Assembly: GCA_937995745.1 (NCBI GenBank)
Contig: CALKIU010000131.1
Coordinates: 7,863 to 71,862, forward strand
Direction of reading: 5' to 3'
DNA length: 64,000 nucleotides
Source of the DNA: an uncultured Bacillaceae bacterium
Lineage (GTDB): Bacteria > Bacillota > Bacilli > Bacillales > Cytobacillaceae
Made by a program: the position numbers and the translations under genes. This document shows, one piece after another, positions 1 through 9,407 of this stretch. The notes under the pieces were generated by a model. It ran no database searches. It was not told where the DNA came from and saw only the letters and a list, made by a program, of their open reading frames with translations. Each line of letters begins with the position of its first letter. Position 1 is the stretch's first letter.

Positions 1-1
1 A

Positions 2-3000
2 AATTTGCTCGGAGCGCCGCTTCTGAGCTTTTATGACTGGTACGCCGACCTGCCTCCCGCCTCGCCGCAAATATGGGGCGAACAGACCGATGTTCCGGAA
101 AGTTCGGATTGGTACAATTCCGGGTATTTGCTCATTTGGGGATCCAATCTCCCCCAAACGAGGACTCCGGATGCCCATTTCATGGTGGAAGCAAGATACA
201 GGGGAACGAAAGTGGTCGCCGTCAGCCCCGATTATGCGGAGTTCGTCAAATTTGCCGACAACTGGCTGGCAGTCAGCCCGGGGATGGACGGCGCCCTTGC
301 GATGGCCATGACCCATGTCATTTTAAAAGAGTTTTATGTAGACAAAAAAACAGAGTACTTTGAGGAGTATGTCAAGAAATACACCGACCTCCCCTTTCTC
401 GTTACCCTGAAAAGAAGCGGAGACGAATATGAAGCAGACCGCTTTTTGCGGGCCTGCGATTTGGGCATGCCCGTCACGAACGGAGAATGGAAAACGATTG
501 TCTTTGACGAGAAAACAAAAACGTTCGCCGCGCCGAACGGAAGCATCGGCCACCGTTGGGAAGGCAGACAAGAGTGGAATCTTCAATTAAAAGATCAAGC
601 CAATCAATTGGACGACATCCACCCGGCTCTGACTTTATTGGGCCATGAAGATGACACCGTCCTTGTCAAATTTCCTTATTTCGCCCCCGACAACGGCAAA
701 AAAGTGCTGCACCGGGCCGTGCCCGTCAAAAAGATCGCCCAAAACGGCGGAGAGCTTTTCGTCACGACGGTCTTTGATCTGCTCCTTGCCCAAACAGGGG
801 TCAACCGGGGATTGGACGGGGATTATCCGCAAGATTATGATGACAAGGCCCCTTTCACTCCCGCATGGCAGGAAGCAATCACCGGAATCGACCGGAAACT
901 TGCCGCGCAAATCGCCAGGGAATTTGCGCAAAATGCGGCCGACAGCAAAGGTCGTTCGATGATTATCATGGGCTCGGGAATTAATCACTGGTTCCACTCT
1001 GACGCCATTTACCGCACCATTCTAAACCTGGTTCTGTTGACAGGCTGCCAAGGTGTGAACGGCGGAGGATGGGCCCACTACGTCGGCCAGGAAAAAGTGC
1101 GGCCGTTGGAAGGCTTCCAAACCATCGCCATGGCCCGGGATTGGGGTGGCCCGCCGCGTCTACAAAACGGCACGTCCTTTTTCTATTTTGCCACCGGGCA
1201 ATGGCGGTTCGACGAAATACGAGCGGAAGATCTGGCGTCGCCGCTTGTGGAAAAGCCGAGGTACAGCCATCCGGCCGATTATAACGTCCTGGCCGTAAAA
1301 CTCGGATGGCTTCCCTCCTATCCGCAATTTGACCGCAATCCTTTGAAACTGTGGGAAGAAGCGGCAGCGGGGACAAAAGAAGAGGCCATCCGGTATATTG
1401 CAGAATCGATCAAAAAAGGGGAATTGCAATTTGCCGTTCAAAATCCAGACAAAATGGAGAACTTTCCGCGGACCATGTTTGTCTGGAGGGCTAATTTGAT
1501 TGGAAGTTCATCGAAAGGGCATGAATATTTTTTGAAATATTTGTTGGGCACGCACGGCCATCCATTAGGTGGGGAACCGGAAAATTTGTCCGTTTCCGAA
1601 ATTGAAAATTCCGGCGAAACGCCGGCAGGAAAGCTCGATCTGTTGGTCAATATCGATTTCCGCATGCAAGGGACGGGATTGTATTCCGACATCGTCCTCC
1701 CGGCGGCCACATGGTACGAAAAATACGATATCAGCAGCACCGACATGCATCCGTTTATCCATCCGTTCAACCCGGCCATCGCAACGCCGTGGGAAAGCCG
1801 ATCTGACTGGGACACATTCAAAAAGCTGGCGAAACGTTTTTCCGAACTGGCGAAAAAGTATTTTCCGAAGCCCATAAAAGATGTGGTAACGGAGCCCCTT
1901 TTGCATGATTCGCCGGCGGAAACAGCCCAGACTTTCGGAAAAATAGCGGACTGGACAAACGGAACAGCGGAGCTTGAACCGGGGAAAAACTTCCCGAACA
2001 TTCACATCGTCGAACGAGATTACACAAAAGTTTACGACAAGTTCATCGCTCTCGGCCCGAACATTAAAGAGACGATCGGAACAAAAGGAATCAGTTGGCA
2101 GACCGGGAAAGAATACAGGCATTTATTGAATATTCTCGGACCGGCCAAAGGCACAAAAGATTACCGCGATATGCCGGACCTTTCTTTTGAAAGGAATGCC
2201 GCCGAAGCGATTTTGACGTTATCGAGCACCACGAACGGATATTTGGCCGTTAAAGCATGGGAATCGATGGAAAATGTCACCGGCCTGAAGCTGAAAGACT
2301 TGGCGGTCGAACGGGCGGAAGAACATATGTCCTTTGACGAAATAACGGCCCAGCCGCGGAAAGTCATCACTTCTCCCGTTTACAGCGGCACGGAGACAGG
2401 GAACCGGCGCTATTCTCCCTTTACCACCAATGTGGAGCGCCTCATTCCGTGGCGGACATTGACGGGGAGACAGCATTTTTATCTCGACCATGAACTGATG
2501 CTTGAATTCGGGGAAGAGCTGCCTGTTTTCAAGCCTCCGCTTAAAAAAGCAGCCTTCTATAACGAAGACAAACGCCCCGACATAAAAGGGAAAGAGTTAA
2601 CGCTGCGCTATTTGACTCCCCATTATAAGTGGTCCTATCACAGCACCTATTGGGACACGCAGCCAATGCTCACCTTGTTCAGGGGAGGGCCCCATGTGTG
2701 GCTGAACCGGGAAGATGCCGAATCGGCGGGGATAGATGACAATGATTGGGTCGAACTGTACAACCGGAACGGGGTCGTCGTCGCCCGGGCCGTCGTTACC
2801 CACCGCTTGCCGCGGGGCATCGTCTTTATGTATCACGTGCAGGAACGCCATATCAATGTGCCCGGTTCGACCATTACAAAAGAACGGGGCGGAACGTTTA
2901 ACAGCCCGACGCGGATTCATGTCAAACCGACGCAAATGATCGGCGGCTATGCCCAACTAAGTTACGGCTTCAATTATTACGGACCGACAGGGAATCAGCG

Positions 3001-3061
3001 CGATGAACGGGTCATCATCCGGAAATTGGACAAAAGCGAGGTGGACTGGCTTGAAAATTAA
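2..3061 (+). CDS. narG: Respiratory nitrate reductase alpha subunit, NarG (5' end outside window)
   Basis: Catalytic subunit of the membrane-bound quinol:nitrate oxidoreductase; it binds Mo-bisMGD and reduces nitrate to nitrite on the cytoplasmic face. The frame is open from the first bases and 1019 residues are visible, so about 200 N-terminal residues (with the FS0 [4Fe-4S] cluster) lie outside the window. The visible part opens with the family signature around SFYDWYADLPPASP and GEQTDVPESSDWYNS, the region that holds the Mo-ligating aspartate in E. coli NarG, and later has the C-terminal molybdopterin dinucleotide-binding fold (residues ~870-1000). Its stop codon lies inside the start of narH, so translation is coupled. 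No frameshift is seen. Identification is certain; the upstream promoter is not visible. Confidence 0.97.
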   Translation, partial: NLLGAPLLSFYDWYADLPPASPQIWGEQTDVPESSDWYNSGYLLIWGSNLPQTRTPDAHFMVEARYRGTKVVAVSPDYAEFVKFADNWLAVSPGMDGALAMAMTHVILKEFYVDKKTEYFEEYVKKYTDLPFLVTLKRSGDEYEADRFLRACDLGMPVTNGEWKTIVFDEKTKTFAAPNGSIGHRWEGRQEWNLQLKDQANQLDDIHPALTLLGHEDDTVLVKFPYFAPDNGKKVLHRAVPVKKIAQNGGELFVTTVFDLLLAQTGVNRGLDGDYPQDYDDKAPFTPAWQEAITGIDRKLAAQIAREFAQNAADSKGRSMIIMGSGINHWFHSDAIYRTILNLVLLTGCQGVNGGGWAHYVGQEKVRPLEGFQTIAMARDWGGPPRLQNGTSFFYFATGQWRFDEIRAEDLASPLVEKPRYSHPADYNVLAVKLGWLPSYPQFDRNPLKLWEEAAAGTKEEAIRYIAESIKKGELQFAVQNPDKMENFPRTMFVWRANLIGSSSKGHEYFLKYLLGTHGHPLGGEPENLSVSEIENSGETPAGKLDLLVNIDFRMQGTGLYSDIVLPAATWYEKYDISSTDMHPFIHPFNPAIATPWESRSDWDTFKKLAKRFSELAKKYFPKPIKDVVTEPLLHDSPAETAQTFGKIADWTNGTAELEPGKNFPNIHIVERDYTKVYDKFIALGPNIKETIGTKGISWQTGKEYRHLLNILGPAKGTKDYRDMPDLSFERNAAEAILTLSSTTNGYLAVKAWESMENVTGLKLKDLAVERAEEHMSFDEITAQPRKVITSPVYSGTETGNRRYSPFTTNVERLIPWRTLTGRQHFYLDHELMLEFGEELPVFKPPLKKAAFYNEDKRPDIKGKELTLRYLTPHYKWSYHSTYWDTQPMLTLFRGGPHVWLNREDAESAGIDDNDWVELYNRNGVVVARAVVTHRLPRGIVFMYHVQERHINVPGSTITKERGGTFNSPTRIHVKPTQMIGGYAQLSYGFNYYGPTGNQRDERVIIRKLDKSEVDWLEN

Positions 3062-4601
3062 AGCCCAATTCGGCATGGTGATGAATCTGGATAAATGCAT
3101 CGGCTGCCATACATGCAGCGTCACCTGCAACAACACATGGACAAACCGTCCGGGCGCCGAATATATGTGGTGGAATAATGTGGAAACCAAACCTGGAATC
3201 GGTTATCCGAAAGAATGGGAACGGCAAGAGACAAATAAAGGCGGCTGGGAACTGAAAAACGGAAAGCTGGAATTGAAAGCGGGCGGCAAAACAAGCAAGC
3301 TTCTCAACCTATTTTACAATCCCCATATGGCGGAAATCGACAAATATTACGAGCCTTGGACGTATGATTATGACCGTCTCGTCAACAGCGGGGAAAAGCG
3401 CCATCAGCCGGCGGCCCGCCCCGTTTCCTTGTTGACGGGGGAATATATGGACAAAATCGAATGGGGACCCAATTGGGAAGATGATTTGGCCGGCGTTTAC
3501 AAGACGGGAAAACGGGATCCGAATATGGACGGGGTGGACGAACGGGTCATTCGCGAGTTTGAACAGACATTTATGATGTATTTGCCGAGAATCTGCGAAC
3601 ACTGTCTCAATCCGCCTTGTGTGGCGTCCTGTCCTTCGGGTGCGATTTACAAACGGGACGAAGACGGCATCGTTCTCATCGACCAGGATGCGTGCCGGAG
3701 TTGGCGCTTTTGCACAACTGGCTGTCCGTATAAGAAGACGTATTTCAATTGGCGGACAAACAAAGCGGAAAAATGCACTTTCTGCTTTCCGCGGATTGAA
3801 AACGGGCAGCCGACGATATGTGCGGAAACATGCGTCGGGCGCCTCCGCTACATCGGCATTGTCCTGTATGACGCCGACAAAGTGAAGGAGGCGGCTTCTT
3901 GCGAAAATGAAAAAGACCTTTACGAGGCGCAATTGAAAATCTTTCTGGACCCTCATGATCCGGACATCATCCGGCAGGCAAAAAAAGACGGCATTCCGGA
4001 AGACTGGATTGAGGCGGCGCAGAAATCCCCCGTTTACAAACTGGCGGTCAAGCATAAAATCGCCCTGCCTCTTCACCCGGAATACAGAACTCTGCCGATG
4101 GTTTGGTATGTCCCGCCGCTCAGTCCGATTCAAAATGCTTTTAACGGCCTGATGGATTCCCTTGATCCGCATGTCGTTTTTCCGGCCGTTGAGCAAATGC
4201 GGATTCCGCTTCAATATTTAGCGAATCTCCTCAGTGCCGGAAATACGGAAGTGATCAAAAATGTTTTCCGCAAATTAATCGCCATGCGGAGTTACATGCG
4301 GAGTCGCAACCTGGGCAAGTCATTCGACACGTCCGTTTTGGAAAGCGCCGGCCTCACCGAAGAAGAAGCGGTTGACATCTATGAATTGTCCGCCTTGGCT
4401 AAATACAATGACCGCTATGTAATTCCAAAATCGCACCGGGAGCAGGCGGGAGACATGCATTACGGACAGGGGGCCGCCGGATATGTTTTTATGGAAAGCT
4501 GTACCGGCTGCTTCGGGGGAACAGAATCCCTCATCGTGCGGTTGTCCGGCGGAGAATGGCGAAATGAGGCGGCCGGGGGTGGTCAAAATGGAAGAATATA
4601 G
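3051..4601 (+). CDS. narH: Respiratory nitrate reductase beta subunit, NarH
   Basis: Iron-sulfur electron-transfer subunit linking NarI hemes to NarG. I chose TTG at 3051 (MKIKAQFGMVMNLDKC), preceded by GAGGTGG, because NarH proteins begin at this point; the open frame runs further upstream, inside narG. There are 516 residues. Four cysteine clusters are visible: CIGCHTCSVTC near residue 17, CEHCLNPPCVASCP near 185, CRSWRFCTTGCP near 218 (with the tryptophan that replaces a cysteine in the 3Fe-4S site) and CTFCFPRIENGQPTIC near 245. The last ~40 residues (after IPKSHREQAG) differ from the B. subtilis tail as I remember it, so the exact C-terminus deserves an alignment. It overlaps narG by 11 nt and narJ by 14 nt. 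Confidence 0.95.
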   Translation: MKIKAQFGMVMNLDKCIGCHTCSVTCNNTWTNRPGAEYMWWNNVETKPGIGYPKEWERQETNKGGWELKNGKLELKAGGKTSKLLNLFYNPHMAEIDKYYEPWTYDYDRLVNSGEKRHQPAARPVSLLTGEYMDKIEWGPNWEDDLAGVYKTGKRDPNMDGVDERVIREFEQTFMMYLPRICEHCLNPPCVASCPSGAIYKRDEDGIVLIDQDACRSWRFCTTGCPYKKTYFNWRTNKAEKCTFCFPRIENGQPTICAETCVGRLRYIGIVLYDADKVKEAASCENEKDLYEAQLKIFLDPHDPDIIRQAKKDGIPEDWIEAAQKSPVYKLAVKHKIALPLHPEYRTLPMVWYVPPLSPIQNAFNGLMDSLDPHVVFPAVEQMRIPLQYLANLLSAGNTEVIKNVFRKLIAMRSYMRSRNLGKSFDTSVLESAGLTEEEAVDIYELSALAKYNDRYVIPKSHREQAGDMHYGQGAAGYVFMESCTGCFGGTESLIVRLSGGEWRNEAAGGGQNGRI

Positions 4602-5136
4602 ATTAGTGTTTAAACTTTGTTCCTTGCTGTTCGAATACCCGCAGGAAGAATGGCAAAAAGATGACTTGCAACAAACGCTCTGTCTTATCAAGGACAAAAA
4701 TGTCAAAGAAGAACTGGCCGCTTTTCTCGGCTATCTTGAATCTACCCCGTTTGAAACGGTCTGCGAATATTATGTCCATCAGTTTGACTTTCGGGCCGAA
4801 ACATCCCTCTACTTAACATACGGAATTTTCGGAGACAACATGGAGCGGGGGTCCGCCCTTGTCAAACTGAAAATGGAATTTGCCAAAGCAGGTTTTTTTG
4901 TCAAAGGGAAAGAATTGCCCGATTACCTCCCCATGATCCTTGAATTTGCCGCCATTGCCGAAATAAATTCAGTACGGAAAATTTTTCAAATTCATCAAAA
5001 GCAGATGGAGAAACTTCAGGCTAAATTGGCGGAGGTAGATAGTCCTTATGCCCACTTGTTAAATGCTTGTCTTTCCGCTTTCAACAGTCTGCAAGCGGAA
5101 CCGCTTGAAGAACGAAACGCGGGCAATGCCGGATAA
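4588..5136 (+). CDS. narJ: Nitrate reductase molybdenum cofactor assembly chaperone, NarJ
   Basis: System-specific chaperone that holds apo-NarGH until the molybdenum cofactor is inserted and the complex docks on NarI. The 182-residue, mostly helical protein has the TorD/NarJ-type features LLFEYPQEEW near the N-terminus and YLPMILEFAA around residue 110. The start was set at ATG 4588 (MEEYRLVF) after a GGGGGTGG stretch; an in-frame GTG at 4579, better spaced from GAGG, would add three residues. It overlaps the end of narH by 14 nt and is followed 14 nt later by narI, as in other narGHJI operons. Confidence 0.92.
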   Translation: MEEYRLVFKLCSLLFEYPQEEWQKDDLQQTLCLIKDKNVKEELAAFLGYLESTPFETVCEYYVHQFDFRAETSLYLTYGIFGDNMERGSALVKLKMEFAKAGFFVKGKELPDYLPMILEFAAIAEINSVRKIFQIHQKQMEKLQAKLAEVDSPYAHLLNACLSAFNSLQAEPLEERNAGNAG

Positions 5137-5150
5137 AGGAGTGAGCATTT

Positions 5151-5870
5151 ATGACATTTGGCGACTATTTTTTGTGGCTTGTTTTTCCTTATATTTCTTT
5201 AACCGTTTTCGTTCTCGGCCACATATACCGCTATAATCACGACCCATTCGGATGGTCGGCAAAATCGAGCGAATTTCTTTCCAAGGACAGGTTCTTAAAA
5301 TGGGGCAGCCTCTTTTTCCATTGGGGAATCGTCTTTGTATTTTTCGGACATGTGGCCGGAATTCTGATTCCGAAAAGCTTTTTTGATTTCCTCGGAATTA
5401 CCGATGATTTGTACCATTTTGGCGCCGTCTGGTTCGGAGGGGTGGCCGGAGTGGCCACCGTCATCGGCGGAGGTCTCCTGTTCATCCGCAGGGTGACAAA
5501 TAAAAGAATAACCCGAAACGGAGGAAAAGCAGATCTGCTCACCCTCATTCTCCTGGGAATTGTCGTATTGGCGGGCTTTACAAATACCGTCGGCTATACG
5601 GCGACCGGGGGAACGTTTGATTACCGGGAAACACTCGGGCCGTGGTTTCGCGGACTCCTCATCTTCCGGCCGCGCCCGGAGCTGATGGCCGGTGCCCCCC
5701 TCGGCTTTCAACTTCATGTCTTTGCGGCGTTTCTGCTTTTTGCCGTCTGGCCGTTCACGAGGCTCGTCCATGTTTTCAGCCTCCCCCTTGAATACTTGAA
5801 AAGGAAATACATCATTTACAGGAAAACCACGCCGAAAAGCATTCCCCAGACGGGAGAACGAAACAACTAG
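5151..5870 (+). CDS. narI: Respiratory nitrate reductase gamma subunit, NarI (cytochrome b)
   Basis: Membrane diheme cytochrome b subunit that oxidises menaquinol and passes electrons to NarH. It has 239 residues with five predicted transmembrane helices (starting near residues 5, 48, 85, 125 and 180). Candidate heme-ligating histidines are visible in helix 2 (FHWGIVFVFFGH) and helix 5 (FQLHVFAAF and RLVHVF). The start ATG is preceded by AAAGGAG with good spacing. It is the last gene of the narGHJI operon and is followed within 10 nt by a strong terminator shared with convergent narK. Confidence 0.96.
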   Translation: MTFGDYFLWLVFPYISLTVFVLGHIYRYNHDPFGWSAKSSEFLSKDRFLKWGSLFFHWGIVFVFFGHVAGILIPKSFFDFLGITDDLYHFGAVWFGGVAGVATVIGGGLLFIRRVTNKRITRNGGKADLLTLILLGIVVLAGFTNTVGYTATGGTFDYRETLGPWFRGLLIFRPRPELMAGAPLGFQLHVFAAFLLFAVWPFTRLVHVFSLPLEYLKRKYIIYRKTTPKSIPQTGERNN

Positions 5871-5880
5871 CATTACCCCA

Positions 5881-5915
5881 AAAAAGAGACGGGACAATGC
5901 CGGGCCCGTCTCTTT
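5881..5915. terminator. Bidirectional terminator between narI and narK
   Basis: Hairpin AAAAGAGACGGG / CCCGTCTCTTTTT with A and T tracts on both sides, placed 10 nt after narI and 40 nt after the narK stop. It can end both convergent transcripts. Confidence 0.85.
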
Positions 5916-5952
5916 TTGCTTCACCGCCGTCCCCCGCGGCTATTTCCCTCTT

Positions 5953-7119
5953 TCATTCCCCCAATTGCAGCCGTTGCTTCTCCCGGTAATACATAAAAAT
6001 GACGATGATGAGACTGGCGAGGGCAAATTCGGACAAAGCCATAAAACCGATCGCATATTGGCCGGTTAAATCTTTCACGGCCGCCAGTACGAGCGGCGGA
6101 AAAAAACCTCCCAGCCCTCCGACAGCGGAAACGATTCCGTTCACGATTCCCGCCTGTTTTGTAAAATAAAGAGGAACGAGTTTGAAAACCGTGCCGTTGC
6201 CAATACCGGCGCAAAGGGCGATCGTCAAAACTCCGGCCGTGTACAGTGCCAGCGATGGTGAGAAAGCGAGGAGCGCACCGGCCAGAGTGATCCCTGAAAA
6301 CACATAAACGAGGATGACGAACGCATCAAATTTGTCGGCCAGCCATCCCCCAAGCGGCCGCATGGCTGTGGCCAACACAATGAATCCGGCTGTCCGCAAC
6401 CCGGCATCCACCGGTTCCAAGTGAAAATGTTCCACCAAAAAATTCGGCAAATAAACCGTAAAGGCGACGAAAGAACCAAAAGTTATAAAATAAAACAAAG
6501 ACAAAAACCACATCCTGGTTTCCCGGTAAATCTCTTTCCATTGCCTCGTGAAAGAAGTTTGCACACGCGGTTCCCGGCGGTCGCCAAAGATCAAGTTTAA
6601 CAAGGCAAAAATGAACACCAGAACGATATACATTCTCACCGCACTCCTCCATCCGAAACCGGCGGCAAGAACGGGAGCGGCAAAAGACGTGATCGCTGTC
6701 CCGATATTTCCGGAGCCGTATATTCCGTTAATAAAGCCGTGTTTTTCTTTCGGATAATATTTCGGAAGAGATGTCACGCCGATGGAAAAGACGGCGCCGG
6801 CGATCCCCAAAAACAGCCCGCCGATAATGAGATCGATAAAAGAATCGGCGATGCTGATAAAATAAATCGGGAACATGAGAATAAAAAAGCTGATTGTAAA
6901 GAGCCACCTTGCCCCGAACCGGTTTGTCCAAAACCCGATAAAGATCCGCAACAAAGAACCGAGTATCACGGGAACGGCCGTTACAAGGGAAACTTGTCCG
7001 GGCGTCAAGGCAATATCCGTTCTGATGTGCGGCATTAACGAGGAAATGATGACCCAAACCATAAACCCGACGATGAGACTGCTTGTTTGCAGGGGAAGCT
7101 GCAGTTTTTCGGTTTTCAT
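5953..7119 (-). CDS. narK: Nitrate/nitrite transporter of the NarK/NasA type (MFS)
   Basis: Major facilitator superfamily protein, 388 residues with twelve hydrophobic segments, of the nitrate/nitrite porter family. Visible signatures include the N-terminal MVWVIISSLMPHIRTDIALT segment, GFWTNRFGARW after helix 2 and the glycine-rich helix GIAGAVFSIGVTSLPKYYP, which carries a nitrate-porter motif. I chose ATG 7119 (MKTEKLQLPLQ) because AGGAG lies upstream; an in-frame ATG at 7167 has no ribosome binding site. It is convergent with narGHJI and likely supplies nitrate or exports nitrite. I found no clear FNR box (TGTGA-N6-TCACA) in the 130 bases upstream. Confidence 0.9.
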   Translation of the reverse strand: MKTEKLQLPLQTSSLIVGFMVWVIISSLMPHIRTDIALTPGQVSLVTAVPVILGSLLRIFIGFWTNRFGARWLFTISFFILMFPIYFISIADSFIDLIIGGLFLGIAGAVFSIGVTSLPKYYPKEKHGFINGIYGSGNIGTAITSFAAPVLAAGFGWRSAVRMYIVLVFIFALLNLIFGDRREPRVQTSFTRQWKEIYRETRMWFLSLFYFITFGSFVAFTVYLPNFLVEHFHLEPVDAGLRTAGFIVLATAMRPLGGWLADKFDAFVILVYVFSGITLAGALLAFSPSLALYTAGVLTIALCAGIGNGTVFKLVPLYFTKQAGIVNGIVSAVGGLGGFFPPLVLAAVKDLTGQYAIGFMALSEFALASLIIVIFMYYREKQRLQLGE

Positions 7120-7249
7120 CTTTTGTCTGCGCTCCTTTCTTTTTGGCACACTCTTTCGCGCCTTCATGCTTATCGGTCATTTCATGTCCCTTCTTCCTCA
7201 CTTTTTCCACTATGAGGCCCGCTTATTCGAAAAAGCGTTTCCACACAAA

Positions 7250-7285
7250 ATAAAAAGTTGATAAACGCTATCGCATTTATCAACT
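7250..7285 (-). terminator. Terminator after the SDR gene
   Basis: Perfect hairpin with arms AAGTTGATAAA and TTTATCAACTT, followed on the minus strand by TTTTATTTT. It separates the SDR gene from narK. Confidence 0.8.
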
Positions 7286-7293
7286 TCAAACAA

Positions 7294-8088
7294 TTATTTT
7301 TTGCTTAATACTTTTTTGCCCGCCTTCTCAAAAAGGCGCGGAAATAGAGCGTATATGTAGCTGCCGAGACTCATCCAGCGGGGCAAATTAATTTCCCGTT
7401 TCGGTGTCAGCATCGCATCGACGACTTTTTGGGCCACATATTCCGGTTTCAGCATATATCTCTTTACATTTTTTACATAAGTGCCCTTTTCATCGGCAAT
7501 ATCAAAAAAGTGTGTATCAATCGGCCCCGGGTTCACGGCGGTTACATAAATATTCAAATCGGCCAGTTCCATCCTCAACGCATTGGAAAATCCGACGACC
7601 GCGTGTTTCGTCGCCGAATAGATGCTGGATTTCGGAGTTGCAACTTTTCCGGCCTGGGAAGCGATATTGATAATATGCCCCGATTTGTTCTCCATCATGA
7701 CGGGAAGCGCCATCCGCGTGCAATAAATAAGCCCGACGACATTCACATTGAACATTCCTTTAATATCTTCAACCGTCACCTCATGGGCATAGCGAAATTT
7801 TCCGTAGCCGGCATTGTTTACAAGAACATCAACCCCTGAAAAATCATCCAAAGCCTTCGTGAACACTTCTTCAATTTGAGCCGTGTCCGATACATCCAAG
7901 CGGTACACCCTGATGGTGCCGGAATGTTTTTCCAGTTCTTCTTTCAGCTTTTGCAACTGTTCCAGCCGGCGGGCAAAAAGAGCAAGATTGGCGCCTCTCT
8001 CCGCGCACAAGCGGGCAATTTCCGCCCCGACTCCCCCCGAAGCCCCGGTGATAAAAACGGTTTTGTTCGCAAGTGAGCGTTCCTTCAT
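7294..8088 (-). CDS. yqjQ: Short-chain dehydrogenase/reductase, YqjQ-like
   Basis: Classical SDR of 264 residues; substrate unknown. The dinucleotide-binding motif TGASGGVGAEIA is at the N-terminus, NNAGYG near residue 88 and the catalytic pair YSATKHA near residue 155, with a Ser about 13 residues before the Tyr. The hydrophobic C-terminal segment (SLGSYIYALFPRLFEK) suggests membrane association. I preferred ATG 8088 over ATG 8094 because GGGGTG is 8 nt from the former and only 2 nt from the latter. Position beside proC matches yqjQ of B. subtilis. Confidence 0.85.
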   Translation of the reverse strand: MKERSLANKTVFITGASGGVGAEIARLCAERGANLALFARRLEQLQKLKEELEKHSGTIRVYRLDVSDTAQIEEVFTKALDDFSGVDVLVNNAGYGKFRYAHEVTVEDIKGMFNVNVVGLIYCTRMALPVMMENKSGHIINIASQAGKVATPKSSIYSATKHAVVGFSNALRMELADLNIYVTAVNPGPIDTHFFDIADEKGTYVKNVKRYMLKPEYVAQKVVDAMLTPKREINLPRWMSLGSYIYALFPRLFEKAGKKVLSKK

Positions 8089-8422
8089 ATGCATTTCACC
8101 CCGTAACGATCAAACGATTTCCGTTATTGCTTCAGCCGGTTTTATGAAACCTTCACCTCTTAAAAGAAGCCAAATTTCAGGCTTTTTCCGAAGAATGGAT
8201 TCCCATGAGACGGCTTCGAACTACATTTTGTCCCTTTCTCATGAGTATACAAGTTAATCGGGGAAAACAACAAGCCCCCTTAAAATTTTGAGCAAGTAGC
8301 ACCGTGTGCCTTGAATAACCGAGTATTTTTTCGAATATAAAATTGCGCGACGAAACGACAAAACGCGACTTGACAATTATAATTTCTCTTGGGAAGATGT
8401 CAGTACGACGGGAGGAATGAAT
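8089..8422. other. Intergenic region between divergent yqjQ and proC
   Basis: No ORF with a ribosome binding site. It holds the proC promoter at its right end. The rest is featureless by eye. Confidence 0.6.
8355..8383 (+). promoter_or_regulatory. Probable sigma-A promoter of proC
   Basis: A perfect -10 hexamer TATAAT (8378-8383) lies 17 nt after ACGACA (8355-8360). A TTGACA also starts at 8370 but its 17-nt partner (GAAGAT) is poor. The start point would be near 8390. Confidence 0.45.
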
Positions 8423-9271
8423 ATGAACGAAGCAGAAATCAAAAAACTGACGGTAATCGGCGCCGGCAATATGGCAGAGGCGCTAATTCAAGGCATCACA
8501 AAAAATCAACTGATCAAGGCGGGCAACATTTGGGTAACGAACCGGAGCAACCAAAAACGGCTGGAAGAAATGAAAGAAAAATACGGGGTCAATGTTTCTT
8601 ATGACATGGCAGATCTGCTTTCCGATGCAGAAATCATCCTGCTGGCCATGAAACCAAAAGATGCCGCCGGCGCAATGGAGCAAATAAAACCGTACTTAAC
8701 AAAAGAAACCCTGATCGTTTCCGTCCTCGCTGGAGTATCAACGAAAAGCATTGAATTGCTGGCCGGGCGGCCGCTGCCAATCGCCCGGGCCATGCCGAAT
8801 ACATCGGCAGCCATTGGCCTCTCGGCGACGGCGGTTGCGGTAAACGACAAAGTATCATCCGGACAAAGGCAACGGATTAAAACGATTTTTGACACGGTCG
8901 GCCTGACCGTTTTTGTAACGGAAGAACAGTTGGATGCCGTTACGGGCGTCTCCGGAAGCGGACCGGCTTACGTGTATTATTTGGCGGAAGCAATGATTAA
9001 CGGAGCGGAAAAGGTTGGTCTTGAGCCAGATACCGCCAGAGCCCTCGTCCGGCAAACATTGCTCGGTGCGGCACATATGCTGACGGAAACGGAAAAATCG
9101 CCGGAACAACTCCGCCGGGAGGTCACGAGCCCGGGCGGAACGACGGAAGCAGGATTAAAAATCCTTCAAGAACGCCGAACCGATGAGGCAGTAATCGAAT
9201 GCATCAAAGCGGCAACGGATCGGTCAAAACAACTGGGGAATGAATTGGCAAACCAATTGAAGGCAAAATAA
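8423..9271 (+). CDS. proC: Pyrroline-5-carboxylate reductase, ProC/ProI
   Basis: Last step of proline synthesis: NAD(P)H reduction of 1-pyrroline-5-carboxylate. 282 residues. The N-terminal Rossmann motif VIGAGNMAEALIQGI, the central RAMPNTSAAIG and the family signature GSGPAYVYYLAEAM followed by the C-terminal EVTSPGGTTEAGL are all present. ATG 8423 was preferred over ATG 8417 because GGAGG ends only 1 nt before the latter and 7 nt before the former. It is monocistronic with its own promoter and terminator. The equivalent gene in B. subtilis is proI (yqjO). Confidence 0.95.
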   Translation: MNEAEIKKLTVIGAGNMAEALIQGITKNQLIKAGNIWVTNRSNQKRLEEMKEKYGVNVSYDMADLLSDAEIILLAMKPKDAAGAMEQIKPYLTKETLIVSVLAGVSTKSIELLAGRPLPIARAMPNTSAAIGLSATAVAVNDKVSSGQRQRIKTIFDTVGLTVFVTEEQLDAVTGVSGSGPAYVYYLAEAMINGAEKVGLEPDTARALVRQTLLGAAHMLTETEKSPEQLRREVTSPGGTTEAGLKILQERRTDEAVIECIKAATDRSKQLGNELANQLKAK

Positions 9272-9284
9272 TCATTTTTGCGGA

Positions 9285-9328
9285 CGGAAATCCTCCGAAA
9301 TGCGCATAACGGGGATTTCCGCTTTTTT
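9285..9328 (+). terminator. Terminator after proC
   Basis: Arms CGGAAATCC (9285-9293) and GGATTTCCG (9313-9321) followed by CTTTTTT. Confidence 0.85.
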
Positions 9329-9407
9329 CTGGGCCGGGCATTTCTAAATTCCATATAATTCGGTTATGATCGTGTTAGAAGAAAAACATGGGCAGGAGGG
9401 CATTTTT

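Noticed and set aside
1438..2122. Two long minus-strand ORFs (187 and 185 codons)
   Set aside because: Antisense to narG and mutually overlapping in different frames.
3309..4214. 301-codon minus-strand ORF
   Set aside because: Lies wholly antisense to narH, which is certain; composition is that of a shadow frame.
7120..7250. FNR box upstream of narK
   Set aside because: No TGTGA-N6-TCACA match found on either strand.
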